Positions 25,503 to 32,640 of a DNA stretch of 48,081 bases are shown one piece after another. The position numbers and the translations under genes were made by a program. Below the pieces are notes generated by a model, which was not told the DNA's origin, did not search any database, and worked only from the letters and a program-made list of their open reading frames with translations. The first letter of the stretch is position 1. Every line of letters begins with the position of its first letter. Origin of the DNA: an uncultured Actinomycetes bacterium (GTDB taxonomy: Bacteria > Actinomycetota > Coriobacteriia > Coriobacteriales > Atopobiaceae); assembly GCA_900318935.1 (NCBI GenBank), contig ONMP01000001.1, positions 1 through 48,081 of the forward strand. Direction: 5' to 3'.

Positions 25503-25969
25503 GCGTGAGCCCGCCTCTTGCTCAGCTTCCCTTTGAGTAAGCGCTTCAGCCGCCCCTTCGCCAGCTTGCAAAACACGCGTGGCCTAATGGTGTGGAGTAT
25601 GAGGAACGTGTAGGCCCGGTATCCTGGCTCCGACACGTCGTGCTGCCTCCCGTCACGTACGAAGTCCGTCATGACGCCGAGGATGTCTTCGTCGCGAACG
25701 CCACGCTCCTGGTTGACGCAGTTGTCGCCCATGATCACGTAGTCGTCGGGTCGCACCTCGATCACCCGATGCAGGACGTACGAGCTTGGAGGGCGACGAA
25801 AGAGCACCACATCGCCGCGCCTGCAGCGCTCTGGGCCCTTGCGGCGCACGGTAAACAAGTCCTTCCCCTGACGCAGCAGGGGAAGCATGCTCACCCCCAC
25901 GTTCGTATAGGTGAGGCTACCGTAACGCTCTAGGTACTCTTCGTACGAGATGCTCGCGTCGGATTCCAT
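25499..25969 (-). CDS. S26-type peptidase with a Ser/His dyad (SipW/ER-type)
   Basis: This 156-residue protein starts best at ATG 25969, with AAAGGA nine bases upstream; ATG 25975 is also possible. The catalytic Ser27 is in YTNVGVSMLPLL. The second catalytic position is His67 in YVLHRVIEV rather than the Lys of bacterial SPase I, as in SipW and ER-type enzymes. The conserved MGDNC box (80-84) follows. There is no N-terminal membrane segment; a short hydrophobic stretch (about 120-128) and a strongly basic C-terminus (KGRLKRLLKGKLSKRR) may hold it to the membrane. It is translationally coupled to the ABC exporter. Similar peptidases occur in HPrK/PqqD RiPP clusters, where a leader-cleaving role is plausible but not shown here. 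Confidence 0.85.
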   Translation of the reverse strand: MESDASISYEEYLERYGSLTYTNVGVSMLPLLRQGKDLFTVRRKGPERCRRGDVVLFRRPPSSYVLHRVIEVRPDDYVIMGDNCVNQERGVRDEDILGVMTDFVRDGRQHDVSEPGYRAYTFLILHTIRPRVFCKLAKGRLKRLLKGKLSKRRAHA

Positions 25970-26008
25970 CGGCATATGTCCTTTCGTTGTTGAGCGCGTC
26001 ACAGTATA

Positions 26009-26033
26009 GGGCGCAGCGGGGTTCGCTGCGCCC
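26009..26033. terminator. Strong hairpin in the leader of the S26 peptidase gene
   Basis: GGGCGCAGCG (26009-26018) and CGCTGCGCCC (26024-26033) form a perfect 10-bp stem with a five-base loop. It lies between divergent genes, 40 bases upstream of the peptidase start. It may act as an attenuator in the peptidase leader. There is no T-run. Confidence 0.5.
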
Positions 26034-26197
26034 CTTCACTAGAAATGGGCATATGACGGGCATACACCTTTCTCTCCGAGGGATAGGCTCTTCTGTGTGT
26101 CCTTCGTGCTACACTTTGCCCTTGGCGATGCTGGACGCAAGGCATTCCTCGGGTGGTGCCGGGGCCATGCCAAAGCCCTTTTCGAAAGGAGAGTCGC

Positions 26198-26857
26198 ATG
26201 GAGGCAGACAAGAAGAAGATTGCGATTATCGCCGGATGTGTGGTGGCGCTCGTGGCGGCAATTGTGCTGGCCATGACGCTTGGTGGGGGCATGCAGGGTG
26301 GCGGGACGGGGGCCGCAGCGAAGGAGTCAACCCCAAATCCCGACACGGCCACGCCCGAGATTGAGGTACCTGACACGGATACGTCAAAGAAGGACTCGAA
26401 GTCCGACAAGTCAACCGACAAGTCAAAGAAGGATGACAAGAAGGATTCGAAGTCCAGCAAGTCAGACAAGTCCACTGACAAGTCCGCCGACAAGGGCGAG
26501 ACAACCACTACCACCACTACGACCACTACCACCAGCGCTAAGGATGGCGGCAAGTCGTCTGGCGGGTCGAGCGCAAATGGGGGCGCGAAGGAAAGCTCGA
26601 GCACTGATAACAAGACAGAGAAGTCTGAGACGGAGGCAGCCAAAGACGATACCTCCTCTTCGGCGAAGCCGGCTGACGAGAGCAAGGATGGCTCCCAGGG
26701 CGACGAGACGAAACCTTCCGAAGAGGTGAAGCCTTCCGAAGAGAAGGACGATGAGGAGCAGGGAGACGAGACGCCCAGCGGTGAGATTCCCCACGACCCC
26801 AACGAGGCATACATCAACGAAGACGGCGACATCGTCCTTCCCGAAATCGAATTCTAA
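26198..26857 (+). CDS. Membrane-anchored low-complexity Ser/Thr/Lys/Asp-rich protein
   Basis: This 219-residue protein starts at ATG 26198 behind GAAAGGAGAG. It has a short basic N-terminus, one hydrophobic segment (about 8-29) and no cleavage site I trust, so it is probably anchored with the rest outside the cell. The body is charged low-complexity sequence: KSDKSTDKSKKDDKK-like runs, an 11-residue Thr tract and Ser/Glu/Pro-rich parts. The last 20 residues (DPNEAYINEDGDIVLPEIEF) have normal composition and may be the functional end. I do not recognise a family. It lies upstream of the precursor-like gene and divergent from the S26 peptidase, so it could be a surface or immunity component of that locus; this is speculation. 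Confidence 0.75.
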   Translation: MEADKKKIAIIAGCVVALVAAIVLAMTLGGGMQGGGTGAAAKESTPNPDTATPEIEVPDTDTSKKDSKSDKSTDKSKKDDKKDSKSSKSDKSTDKSADKGETTTTTTTTTTTSAKDGGKSSGGSSANGGAKESSSTDNKTEKSETEAAKDDTSSSAKPADESKDGSQGDETKPSEEVKPSEEKDDEEQGDETPSGEIPHDPNEAYINEDGDIVLPEIEF

Positions 26858-26864
26858 TAAATGG

Positions 26865-26892
26865 TAGACAATCGAGACGCATATGGTAGCAT
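26865..26892 (+). promoter_or_regulatory. Promoter candidate of the RiPP precursor gene
   Basis: TAGACA (26865-26870) and TAGCAT (26887-26892) are separated by 16 bases. The -35 is identical to that proposed for tRNA-Leu. The precursor ATG is 69 bases beyond the -10. Confidence 0.45.
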
Positions 26893-26960
26893 GTCACCAA
26901 ATGTTGCAGATGATCCGGGTGACGGGCGACGATGGCGATAGTGTCGAGAAGGAGATTTAA

Positions 26961-27086
26961 ATGCAGGCATACGAGGCACTCGAGCTTGAGGTTGTGGAAT
27001 TCGAGGCTACTGACGTGATTACGGGCAGCTGCGTTGGGGTTGACGATGTGACTACTCCCGAGATTTGCATCAGCGACAATAACTAG
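26961..27086 (+). CDS. Probable RiPP precursor peptide, 41 residues, two Cys
   Basis: A 41-codon gene starts at ATG 26961 behind AAGGAGATTTAA. The first ~20 residues are acidic and hydrophobic (MQAYEALELEVVEFEATDVI), like leader peptides bound by RRE domains. The C-terminal part (about 24-41) has two cysteines: C24 in CVGVD, a Cys-x3-Asp spacing as in ranthipeptides such as freyrasin, and C36 in ICISD. A T-G-S just before C24 could be a C39-type cleavage site: I20 fits position -4, V12 -12 and L9 -15, but T17 at -7 is a poor match. A terminator and then a radical SAM/SPASM gene follow within 100 bases. That arrangement is typical of thioether-forming RiPPs. The modification and the activity are not known. 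Confidence 0.8.
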   Translation: MQAYEALELEVVEFEATDVITGSCVGVDDVTTPEICISDNN

Positions 27087-27123
27087 CAGCACATAGCACA
27101 GGAGAAACACATAGAATGGGATG

Positions 27124-27156
27124 CCGACGGCGCAGATAGGTGCCGTCGGTCTTTTT
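27124..27156 (+). terminator. Intrinsic terminator/attenuator between precursor and maturase
   Basis: CCGACGGC (27124-27131) and GCCGTCGG (27142-27149) form a perfect 8-bp stem, with TCTTTTT after it. It sits 37 bases after the precursor stop and 26 bases before the maturase start, so most transcripts should end here and only read-through makes the enzyme. Confidence 0.88.
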
Positions 27157-27181
27157 GTGCAGTTTGATGGGGGGCCATGAG

Positions 27182-28543
27182 ATGAAGCTCATCAACGAAG
27201 GATACGAACGGGTAGTCAAGATAGCCCGAGAGAGAAGTCTCAGCCGAAGTGTATGCTACCGTCTCTCTGGTTTCTGCGTTGTGCGCGAGGAGGGCGATTG
27301 TCGTCTGCTGAGGAATACGCTTACCGGTCAGGTCTACGCCTTTGATGAGCGGGAGTGGGATACGATCTCCGGGCTCCGTGGTGCGACCACGTCCTATGAT
27401 GTCCTTGAGCAAGAGGGCCTTCTTGCGCTTGCCGAGGAACGCAGCATCGTGGAGGAGGACTATGACGAGTGTTGGGAGTACGTGTTTCTCCGGAATGTGC
27501 TGCTCTCTATGCGGAAGCCTGCAGATGGATACGTGAGTTACGTAATCTTTCCCACAACGGGTTGCAACGCTCGGTGTACCTACTGCTTCGAGAATGACTT
27601 TGTCGTGACGACCATGACCGAGGAAACGGCCTTGGCGACGGTGGACTACATTGAGCGCACGCGAGGGGATGGTCCCATTCGCCTGAAGTGGTTCGGCGGG
27701 GAGCCGCTCGTGGCTGTGCCGCGTATTGACTTCATCTGCAGGACGCTTGAAGAACGCGGCGTGGAGTTTACGTCATCCATTACGACGAACGCGAGCCTCG
27801 TGACACCAGAGTTGGCTGAACGGATGAGGGACTTGTGGCGGCTCAAAAAGGCCCAAGTCTCGCTGGATGGCGACCGTGCTGCCTATGAGGAGCGCAAGCG
27901 TTACCTGAATCCGCGTCTGCACAACTACGATGCGGCGATACGTGGAATCCGACTCTTGGCCGAGCGTGACGTCAAGATACAGTTGCGTTGCAACTACGAC
28001 GCGCACAACCTTGACGGACTCACCGCCTTTGTGGAAGACGTGCATAGGGAGTTTGGGGAATATCCAAACGTGCGTCTTTATTTCGCGCTACTCTTTCAGA
28101 TGCGCAGAGAGGCCGTGGCTCCGAATCTGGTGCGTGCGGTGCAAGAAGTCGAGGACCTTGCGGACTCCTTCGGCCTCCTTGGCGAGCACAGGCGACAGAA
28201 GAGCTCGTTCCCGCTCAACTATTGCATGGCTGATAGCATGGATCGTTGTGCGGTCATTGAGCCGGGAGGGCAGCTGCAGAACTGCGAGCATCTCTTTGAT
28301 GAGAACCGCTTTGGTGACGTGTGGGACGGCGTGACGAATCAGGCGCGCTTTGATGAGCTGAAGCGCCTGCATGAGGTGGAGGATTGCTGCCGGGCCTGTC
28401 CTTTCTTGCCTGAATGCACGCCTTTTCGCAAGCTGGGCTGTCCCGATGCGCAGTCCGACTACTGTCGCGAAACTGCCATGGCGGCGGCCCAGAACTACTT
28501 GCACCGCGTTGGCCGACGCCTTCGTGAGAAGTCGCAGGCGTAA
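27182..28543 (+). CDS. Radical SAM/SPASM peptide maturase
   Basis: This 453-residue enzyme is started at ATG 27182; ATG 27167 in frame is possible. The N-terminal ~100 residues could hold a leader-binding region. The radical SAM core begins at GCNARCTYCFE (CxxxCxxC for the [4Fe-4S]/SAM cluster), followed by LKWFGGEPL and SITTNAS segments. The C-terminal SPASM region carries many Cys: CMADSMDRC, LQNCEHLF, then CCRACPFLPEC, GCPDAQSDYC. These should hold auxiliary iron-sulfur clusters. Such enzymes form thioether or carbon-carbon links in RiPP precursors. The likely substrate is the 41-residue peptide 95 bases upstream. Family is certain; the chemistry is inferred from the peptide's Cys-x3-Asp motif. 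Confidence 0.93.
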   Translation: MKLINEGYERVVKIARERSLSRSVCYRLSGFCVVREEGDCRLLRNTLTGQVYAFDEREWDTISGLRGATTSYDVLEQEGLLALAEERSIVEEDYDECWEYVFLRNVLLSMRKPADGYVSYVIFPTTGCNARCTYCFENDFVVTTMTEETALATVDYIERTRGDGPIRLKWFGGEPLVAVPRIDFICRTLEERGVEFTSSITTNASLVTPELAERMRDLWRLKKAQVSLDGDRAAYEERKRYLNPRLHNYDAAIRGIRLLAERDVKIQLRCNYDAHNLDGLTAFVEDVHREFGEYPNVRLYFALLFQMRREAVAPNLVRAVQEVEDLADSFGLLGEHRRQKSSFPLNYCMADSMDRCAVIEPGGQLQNCEHLFDENRFGDVWDGVTNQARFDELKRLHEVEDCCRACPFLPECTPFRKLGCPDAQSDYCRETAMAAAQNYLHRVGRRLREKSQA

Positions 28544-28584
28544 GTTCCTTCCCGCATCCCTTCTGCGTGCTTCCTTGCTTCCCC

Positions 28585-28679
28585 AAACTACACACGGTTT
28601 CTCATGAGACTGAAATATGGTTCGAAATCCTTTCAGAATATGCTATAAAAGGATAAAATAGAGAAACCGTGTGTAGTTT
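28585..28679. repeat. 95-bp element with perfect 19-bp inverted ends, around the galK promoter
   Basis: AAACTACACACGGTTTCTC (28585-28603) and its exact complement (28661-28679) flank 57 bases of A/T-rich DNA holding the promoter. Each arm has an AAAC-N8-GTTT dyad. It may be a pair of operators for looping repression, a terminator of the upstream gene, or a MITE-like remnant; I see no target-site duplication. Confidence 0.8.
28641..28649 (+). promoter_or_regulatory. Extended -10 promoter for galKT
   Basis: TGC followed by TATAAA (28644-28649) is an extended -10. The -35 at 17 bases is weak (TTCGAA). The start site would fall just before the right arm of the 19-bp inverted repeat, a typical place for an operator. 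Confidence 0.5.
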
Positions 28680-28801
28680 CGTGGCAATCACGCGGGGATT
28701 GCAAGCGTGGCGTATTGCGCATTCGCCGGGAAGTCCGTTTCTGGGACCATGCGCCGTGGTACCGTTGAGGCGTTGATGACGCTTGCGGCGGAGGAGGACA
28801 C

Positions 28802-30007
28802 ATGGGTGCACGTACGACAGAAACGAGCGCATTGCAGGCGAAGCTTGCGCAGACGTTTGAGGGGCGATATGGGACGACGCCGGAGCTGCTGGTCGTTGCG
28901 CCTGGCCGCACCGAAATCGCAGGCAATCATACCGACCACGAGGGTGGTCACGTCATCGCAGGTGCCGTCGACCGGTCGGTGCATGCCATGGCACGGCTCA
29001 GTGGCGGTAGCTCAATCCGACTCGATTCGCTGGGCTTCGGCGAGGTGGAGGTTGCGCTCGATGACCTTGCGCCGAAGGCCGATGAGCGGGCCACTACGGC
29101 AGCTCTGGTTCGTGGCATGGCGGCGCTCTTCGTCGAGCGCGGGATCGCGGCTGCGGGCTTCGACATGGCCTGTGTAAGCGAGGTGCTTGGCGGGTCGGGC
29201 CTCTCGAGCTCGGCGGCCTTTGAGCTGGCGCTTGCGCAAGCGATGAACGCTCTCTGGGCGGATGGCGCGCTACCCGCTGACGAGCTTGCTATGATGGCGC
29301 AGCGCTGCGAGCGCGAGTGGTTCGGCAAGCCTTGCGGTCTCATGGATCAGGCGTCCGTGGCCTTGGGCGGCATCCAGCACATGGATTTCTCGGTACCGGG
29401 GACGCTCGTGGCACATCCCATCGACTTCGACTTTGGGCAAGCGGGCTACGCTGTATGTATCGTGGCCGTGGGGGCTGATCACGCAGCAAACACCGACGAC
29501 TATGCGGCCGTTCCCGCTGAGATGCAGGCGGTGGCGCGCGAGCTGGGCGTCGAGGTGTTGAGCCAGACGAGCGCGCAGGAGCTGGTAAAGGCGATGCCGC
29601 GCCTGCGTCAGAAGCTCGGCGATCGTGCAATCCTGCGCGCCTTACACTACTTCCAAGAGGAGTATCTGGTGGAGCGGCGTTTTAAGGCACTGCAAGTCGG
29701 CGACATGGATGTGTTCCTTGCCCTCACGCGCAGGAGTGGCGAGAGCTCAGCGATGTACCTGCAAAACGTCAGCATCGGGGGGTCGGCCGAGCAGCCCTCC
29801 ATGCTTGCCATTGCGCTGGCCGAGAGTCTGCTATGCGGCCGCGGTGCTGTCCGCGTACATGGCGGTGGATTCGGCGGGACCATTCAGGCGTTCGTGCCGC
29901 TCGAAGAGGTCGAGAAGTTCAGCGCCGGGATGAATGCGGTCTTTGGCGATGGTGCGTGCGGCGTATACGGCATCGACCATGAGGGGGCGCGGTTCTCATG
30001 GCTGTAG
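28802..30007 (+). CDS. galK: Galactokinase
   Basis: This 401-residue GHMP-family kinase starts at ATG 28802 after GGAGGAGG. It has the galactokinase signature GRTEIAGNHTDHEGGHV near residue 35, the ATP-binding GGSGLSSSAAFEL motif and the C-terminal GGGFGGTIQAFVP motif. It phosphorylates galactose to galactose-1-phosphate, the first step of the Leloir pathway in the cytosol. It overlaps galT by ten bases, so the two are co-translated. Length is normal (about 390-400). Regulation probably runs through the inverted-repeat promoter region upstream. No transporter or epimerase is adjacent. Confidence 0.96.
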   Translation: MGARTTETSALQAKLAQTFEGRYGTTPELLVVAPGRTEIAGNHTDHEGGHVIAGAVDRSVHAMARLSGGSSIRLDSLGFGEVEVALDDLAPKADERATTAALVRGMAALFVERGIAAAGFDMACVSEVLGGSGLSSSAAFELALAQAMNALWADGALPADELAMMAQRCEREWFGKPCGLMDQASVALGGIQHMDFSVPGTLVAHPIDFDFGQAGYAVCIVAVGADHAANTDDYAAVPAEMQAVARELGVEVLSQTSAQELVKAMPRLRQKLGDRAILRALHYFQEEYLVERRFKALQVGDMDVFLALTRRSGESSAMYLQNVSIGGSAEQPSMLAIALAESLLCGRGAVRVHGGGFGGTIQAFVPLEEVEKFSAGMNAVFGDGACGVYGIDHEGARFSWL

Positions 30008-31416
30008 GGAATGGCGTTGGCGGTGCCGCATCACGTCTGGCTGCATATGCCGTAGCGCGAGGCATTGCGTCTGAGGTGGATCGTACATGGGCGTACAACC
30101 GCATCTTGGAGTGCGTAGGTGCCACCGGGCCATGCCCGGAGTCTTGTGACGTTTCGGCGGATTACGACTTCGAAGCCGACCTTGCGCTGCTTGCCGAGGC
30201 GGGCGTATCTGCAGGCATGGCGGAGGACTCGGCCACGGGGCGTGACCGCCTCATGATGCGCGTCATGGGCGCGATTATGCCGCGGCCTTCTGAGGTGGCA
30301 GAGCGATTTGCCGCCTTGGCTACAGGGGAAGGTTCCATGGCTGCCACCGACTGGTTCTATCGGCTATGCTGTGATGTGGGCTACGTACGCGAGTCGGCCA
30401 TAGCGCGCAATGTCAAGTGGCAAGCTGACACACGCTGGGGCGAGCTTGAGATTACCATCAATAAGTCCAAGCCCGAGAAAGACCCACGCGACATTGCTGC
30501 GGCGGGTGCGGCTCCTGCAGGGGAGGCGTATCCGGCGTGCCAGCTATGCGTTGAGAACGAGGGCTACGCGGGCCGTCCCGCAGCCGATGCGCATGGCACT
30601 CATCCGGCGCGGCAAAACCTGCGCATCGTCCCCATCGAGTTGGGTGGAGAACGCTGGGGCTTCCAGTACAGTCCCTACGCCTACTTCGAGGAACACTGCA
30701 TCGCGATGAGCGCGGAGCATCGGCCCATGCATGTGGACCGTGCGGCTCTGGATTGTCTGCTCGACTTCGTGGACCTCTTTCCTCATTACTTCATCGGCTC
30801 GAATGCCGACCTTCCCATCGTGGGCGGATCGATTCTCTCGCATGACCACTTCCAGGGTGGGCGTCATGAGTTCCCCATGGTGCGGGCTGAGGAGCTGGAC
30901 GCTTTCTCCATGTCGGCGTTTCCGCAGGTCGAGGCGTGCGTGCTTCGTTGGCCTCTCACGGTGTTGCGGCTTCGGTCAGCCGATCGCGCTGCGTTGGTGG
31001 ATGCGGCCTGCCACGTGCTCGGCCTCTGGCGCGTTTGGGATGCGCCTGAAGTCGGCGTGGTCTCGCGAGGCCCGGACGGTACGCCACACAACACGGTGAC
31101 GCCCATCTGTCGTCGGCATGGTGATGCCTATGAGCTAGACCTTGCGCTTCGTTGCAACGTGACGAGCGACGAGCACCCGTTGGGCGTCTTTCACCCGCAC
31201 GAGGACAAGTGGCATGTAAAGAAGGAGAACATCGGCTTGATAGAGGTTATGGGCTTGGCTATCCTGCCGCCGCGCTTGGAGGCGGAGCTTGATACCGGAC
31301 GGCTCACGCACGATGAGATCGGCCGTGTGTTTGCCGCGGTGCTCGAGGACGCGGGCGTCTTTAAGTGGGACGAACCGGGTCGTGCCGCTCTCGCTCGCTT
31401 CGTGGCTGCGCTGTAG
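29998..31416 (+). CDS. galT: UDP-glucose--hexose-1-phosphate uridylyltransferase, class II
   Basis: This 472-residue protein belongs to the longer, Gram-positive class II GalT family. The HxH motif with the nucleophilic His is in GGSILSHDHFQGGRHEFP. Family segments YRLCCDVGYVRESAIARN and FHPHEDKWHVKKENIGLIEVMG are present. It exchanges UMP between UDP-glucose and galactose-1-phosphate, the step after GalK. The ATG at 29998 lies inside the end of galK, giving coupled translation. A strong hairpin follows the stop. All expected motifs are intact. Confidence 0.96.
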   Translation: MAVGNGVGGAASRLAAYAVARGIASEVDRTWAYNRILECVGATGPCPESCDVSADYDFEADLALLAEAGVSAGMAEDSATGRDRLMMRVMGAIMPRPSEVAERFAALATGEGSMAATDWFYRLCCDVGYVRESAIARNVKWQADTRWGELEITINKSKPEKDPRDIAAAGAAPAGEAYPACQLCVENEGYAGRPAADAHGTHPARQNLRIVPIELGGERWGFQYSPYAYFEEHCIAMSAEHRPMHVDRAALDCLLDFVDLFPHYFIGSNADLPIVGGSILSHDHFQGGRHEFPMVRAEELDAFSMSAFPQVEACVLRWPLTVLRLRSADRAALVDAACHVLGLWRVWDAPEVGVVSRGPDGTPHNTVTPICRRHGDAYELDLALRCNVTSDEHPLGVFHPHEDKWHVKKENIGLIEVMGLAILPPRLEAELDTGRLTHDEIGRVFAAVLEDAGVFKWDEPGRAALARFVAAL

Positions 31417-31418
31417 GC

Positions 31419-31446
31419 GGGTTGCGCGCTGGTGGGCGCGCAACCC
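31419..31446 (+). terminator. Terminator hairpin after galT
   Basis: A perfect 11-bp stem (31419-31429 and 31436-31446, GGGTTGCGCGC) with a six-base loop begins two bases after the galT stop. No T-run follows. Confidence 0.7.
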
Positions 31447-31575
31447 GGTAACGCATTCTTTGGGCTTCGGACTTGAGGGGCAGCACAAGGCAGCCGCGTG
31501 GATGCTACCGCAAAGTGCTTTACGTTAGGTTCTGGTTGCGAGGTACATGATGCGAAACAGTATAAATGTATGTGT

Positions 31576-32040
31576 ATGGGGAGTTCCGCTCTAGCGCGTT
31601 GAGCTGGGCTTTCGTTTGGGCTTGCCGCTACCATGCTCGTGGGAGGCGTACCGACACCTGTCTCGGCTAAGATGATCGAAGACGTCATGGTCGCGCAAGG
31701 GGATGTTGTGCACACGACGGATGCCGGCGGTGTGGAGGAAGGGGAGAGCGCCGTCGTTGATGCCGAGGCGGACAGCGACGAGGCCCTAAGCTCCGAGACC
31801 AAGGTCGTGGACGTCGAGTTGGACGGGGCGAAAGCGGCACACAATGAACTATAACCTTTCCGACGCAAGCGTGAATCTTTCCAAGATGTCCTGCACCTCC
31901 AGTGGCACGGGGCCAAAACTCCGAGCGTCATGGTCAAACTCAGAAGTGAAACCCCGTGAGTTATGTGTCCGGGCGCAAGAACGCAGGAACGTATGCGGTC
32001 AAGGTTGCGGGCACGGGAAGCAACGCGGGTTCTAAGGATG
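31576..32040 (+). pseudogene. Decayed paralogue of the Ig-repeat surface protein
   Basis: From ATG 31576 the frame reads a signal peptide interrupted by TGA at codon 9 (31600-31602), then AGLSFGLAATMLVGGVP and TPVSA as a cleavage region. An acidic stretch follows that resembles the one in the intact gene at 4695 (GGVEEGES here, AGVEEGNN there; DSDEAL against ASEEAL). After a stop near 31852 the DNA still codes for pieces of an MBG-type domain in three different frames: LSDASVNLSKMSC, then KTPSVMVKLRSETP, then SYVSGRKNAGTYAVKVAG. A stop, at least two frame changes and loss of the repeats show a dead, truncated gene. A TATAAA box at 31561-31566 may be its old promoter. Confidence 0.75.
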
Positions 32041-32066
32041 TCCAGCACCAGAGTCGTCTCGATTTA

Positions 32067-32105
32067 CCTCGCGCAGCTTCCTCGTATAAAGAGAGCTGCG
32101 CGAGG
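32067..32105. repeat. 12-bp perfect hairpin after the pseudogene
   Basis: CCTCGCGCAGCT (32067-32078) and its complement (32094-32105) flank a 15-base loop. It could be the old terminator of the decayed surface-protein gene. Confidence 0.6.
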
Positions 32106-32199
32106 CACGACCCGTTGGGGCTACTCTCGCCTGACGATGGAGGCGGTTCTCTCATTGGGCGACTGTCACAAGGCCGTGTACGGCCACTACGACGTTCCT

Positions 32200-32303
32200 G
32201 CACCGCAAACCGGCTATCTATGGGATAATGAGTCCGTTGACGTTCTCAGATTATCAGGCAAAATATGAAGTGCAACTAGTTAGGTAGCCGGTTTTTGCGG
32301 TGC
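32200..32303. repeat. 104-bp element with ~17-bp imperfect inverted ends
   Basis: GCACCGCAAACCGGCTA (32200-32216) matches the complement of 32285-32303 apart from a two-base insertion. The inside is A/T-rich and unlike the arms. Size and form recall the 95-bp element at 28585, but the sequences are different. Confidence 0.65.
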
Positions 32304-32640
32304 GATTTGCCTGTCGGGGGCGAGGCCGCCCCGCAAAAGCAGAGGTCAGAGGCATCGCAGTTTAGCCCATTGTTCGCCGGCTGATGAAACCGCACCCGAT
32401 TTCATGTCCCTCTACCTGCGCTTTTGTTGGTGTGGTTTCCCCACCAGTGGGACACGGGCTCCGGTTGCGAGAAGCGATTGGAGCGCGCCATCGAGGAAAC
32501 GTGGATGTCTACCTGCGCAAATGCCTCAGGGCCGCTCTGAGCCCCGTTTTGCTCGACAAAGGCCCCCAAGTCGATCGTCTGGGCAAGCGGGCCTTTGAGG
32601 GCTTCTGGTTGGCTCGATCGATCGATTGCGGTGAGTCGCT
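32304..32640. other. Non-coding or decayed stretch, nothing recognised
   Basis: There is no convincing gene between the inverted-repeat element and the ClpX-like gene. Frames of up to 86 codons exist in this interval but give no recognisable protein, and their composition differs from neighbouring genes. It may be remnant DNA continuous with the pseudogene region. Confidence 0.5.

Noticed and set aside
28585..28679. Inverted repeat considered as an insertion sequence
   Set aside because: Only 95 bp long, with no transposase and no target-site duplication seen; kept as an operator pair or MITE-like element.
31191..32048. 285-codon minus-strand frame over the end of galT and the pseudogene
   Set aside because: It overlaps galT extensively, has Ser/Ala/Pro-rich shadow composition and no good ribosome site.
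32304..32640. 86-codon plus-strand frame before the ClpX-like gene
   Set aside because: No ribosome site, no recognisable sequence and an odd composition; probably non-coding remnant DNA.
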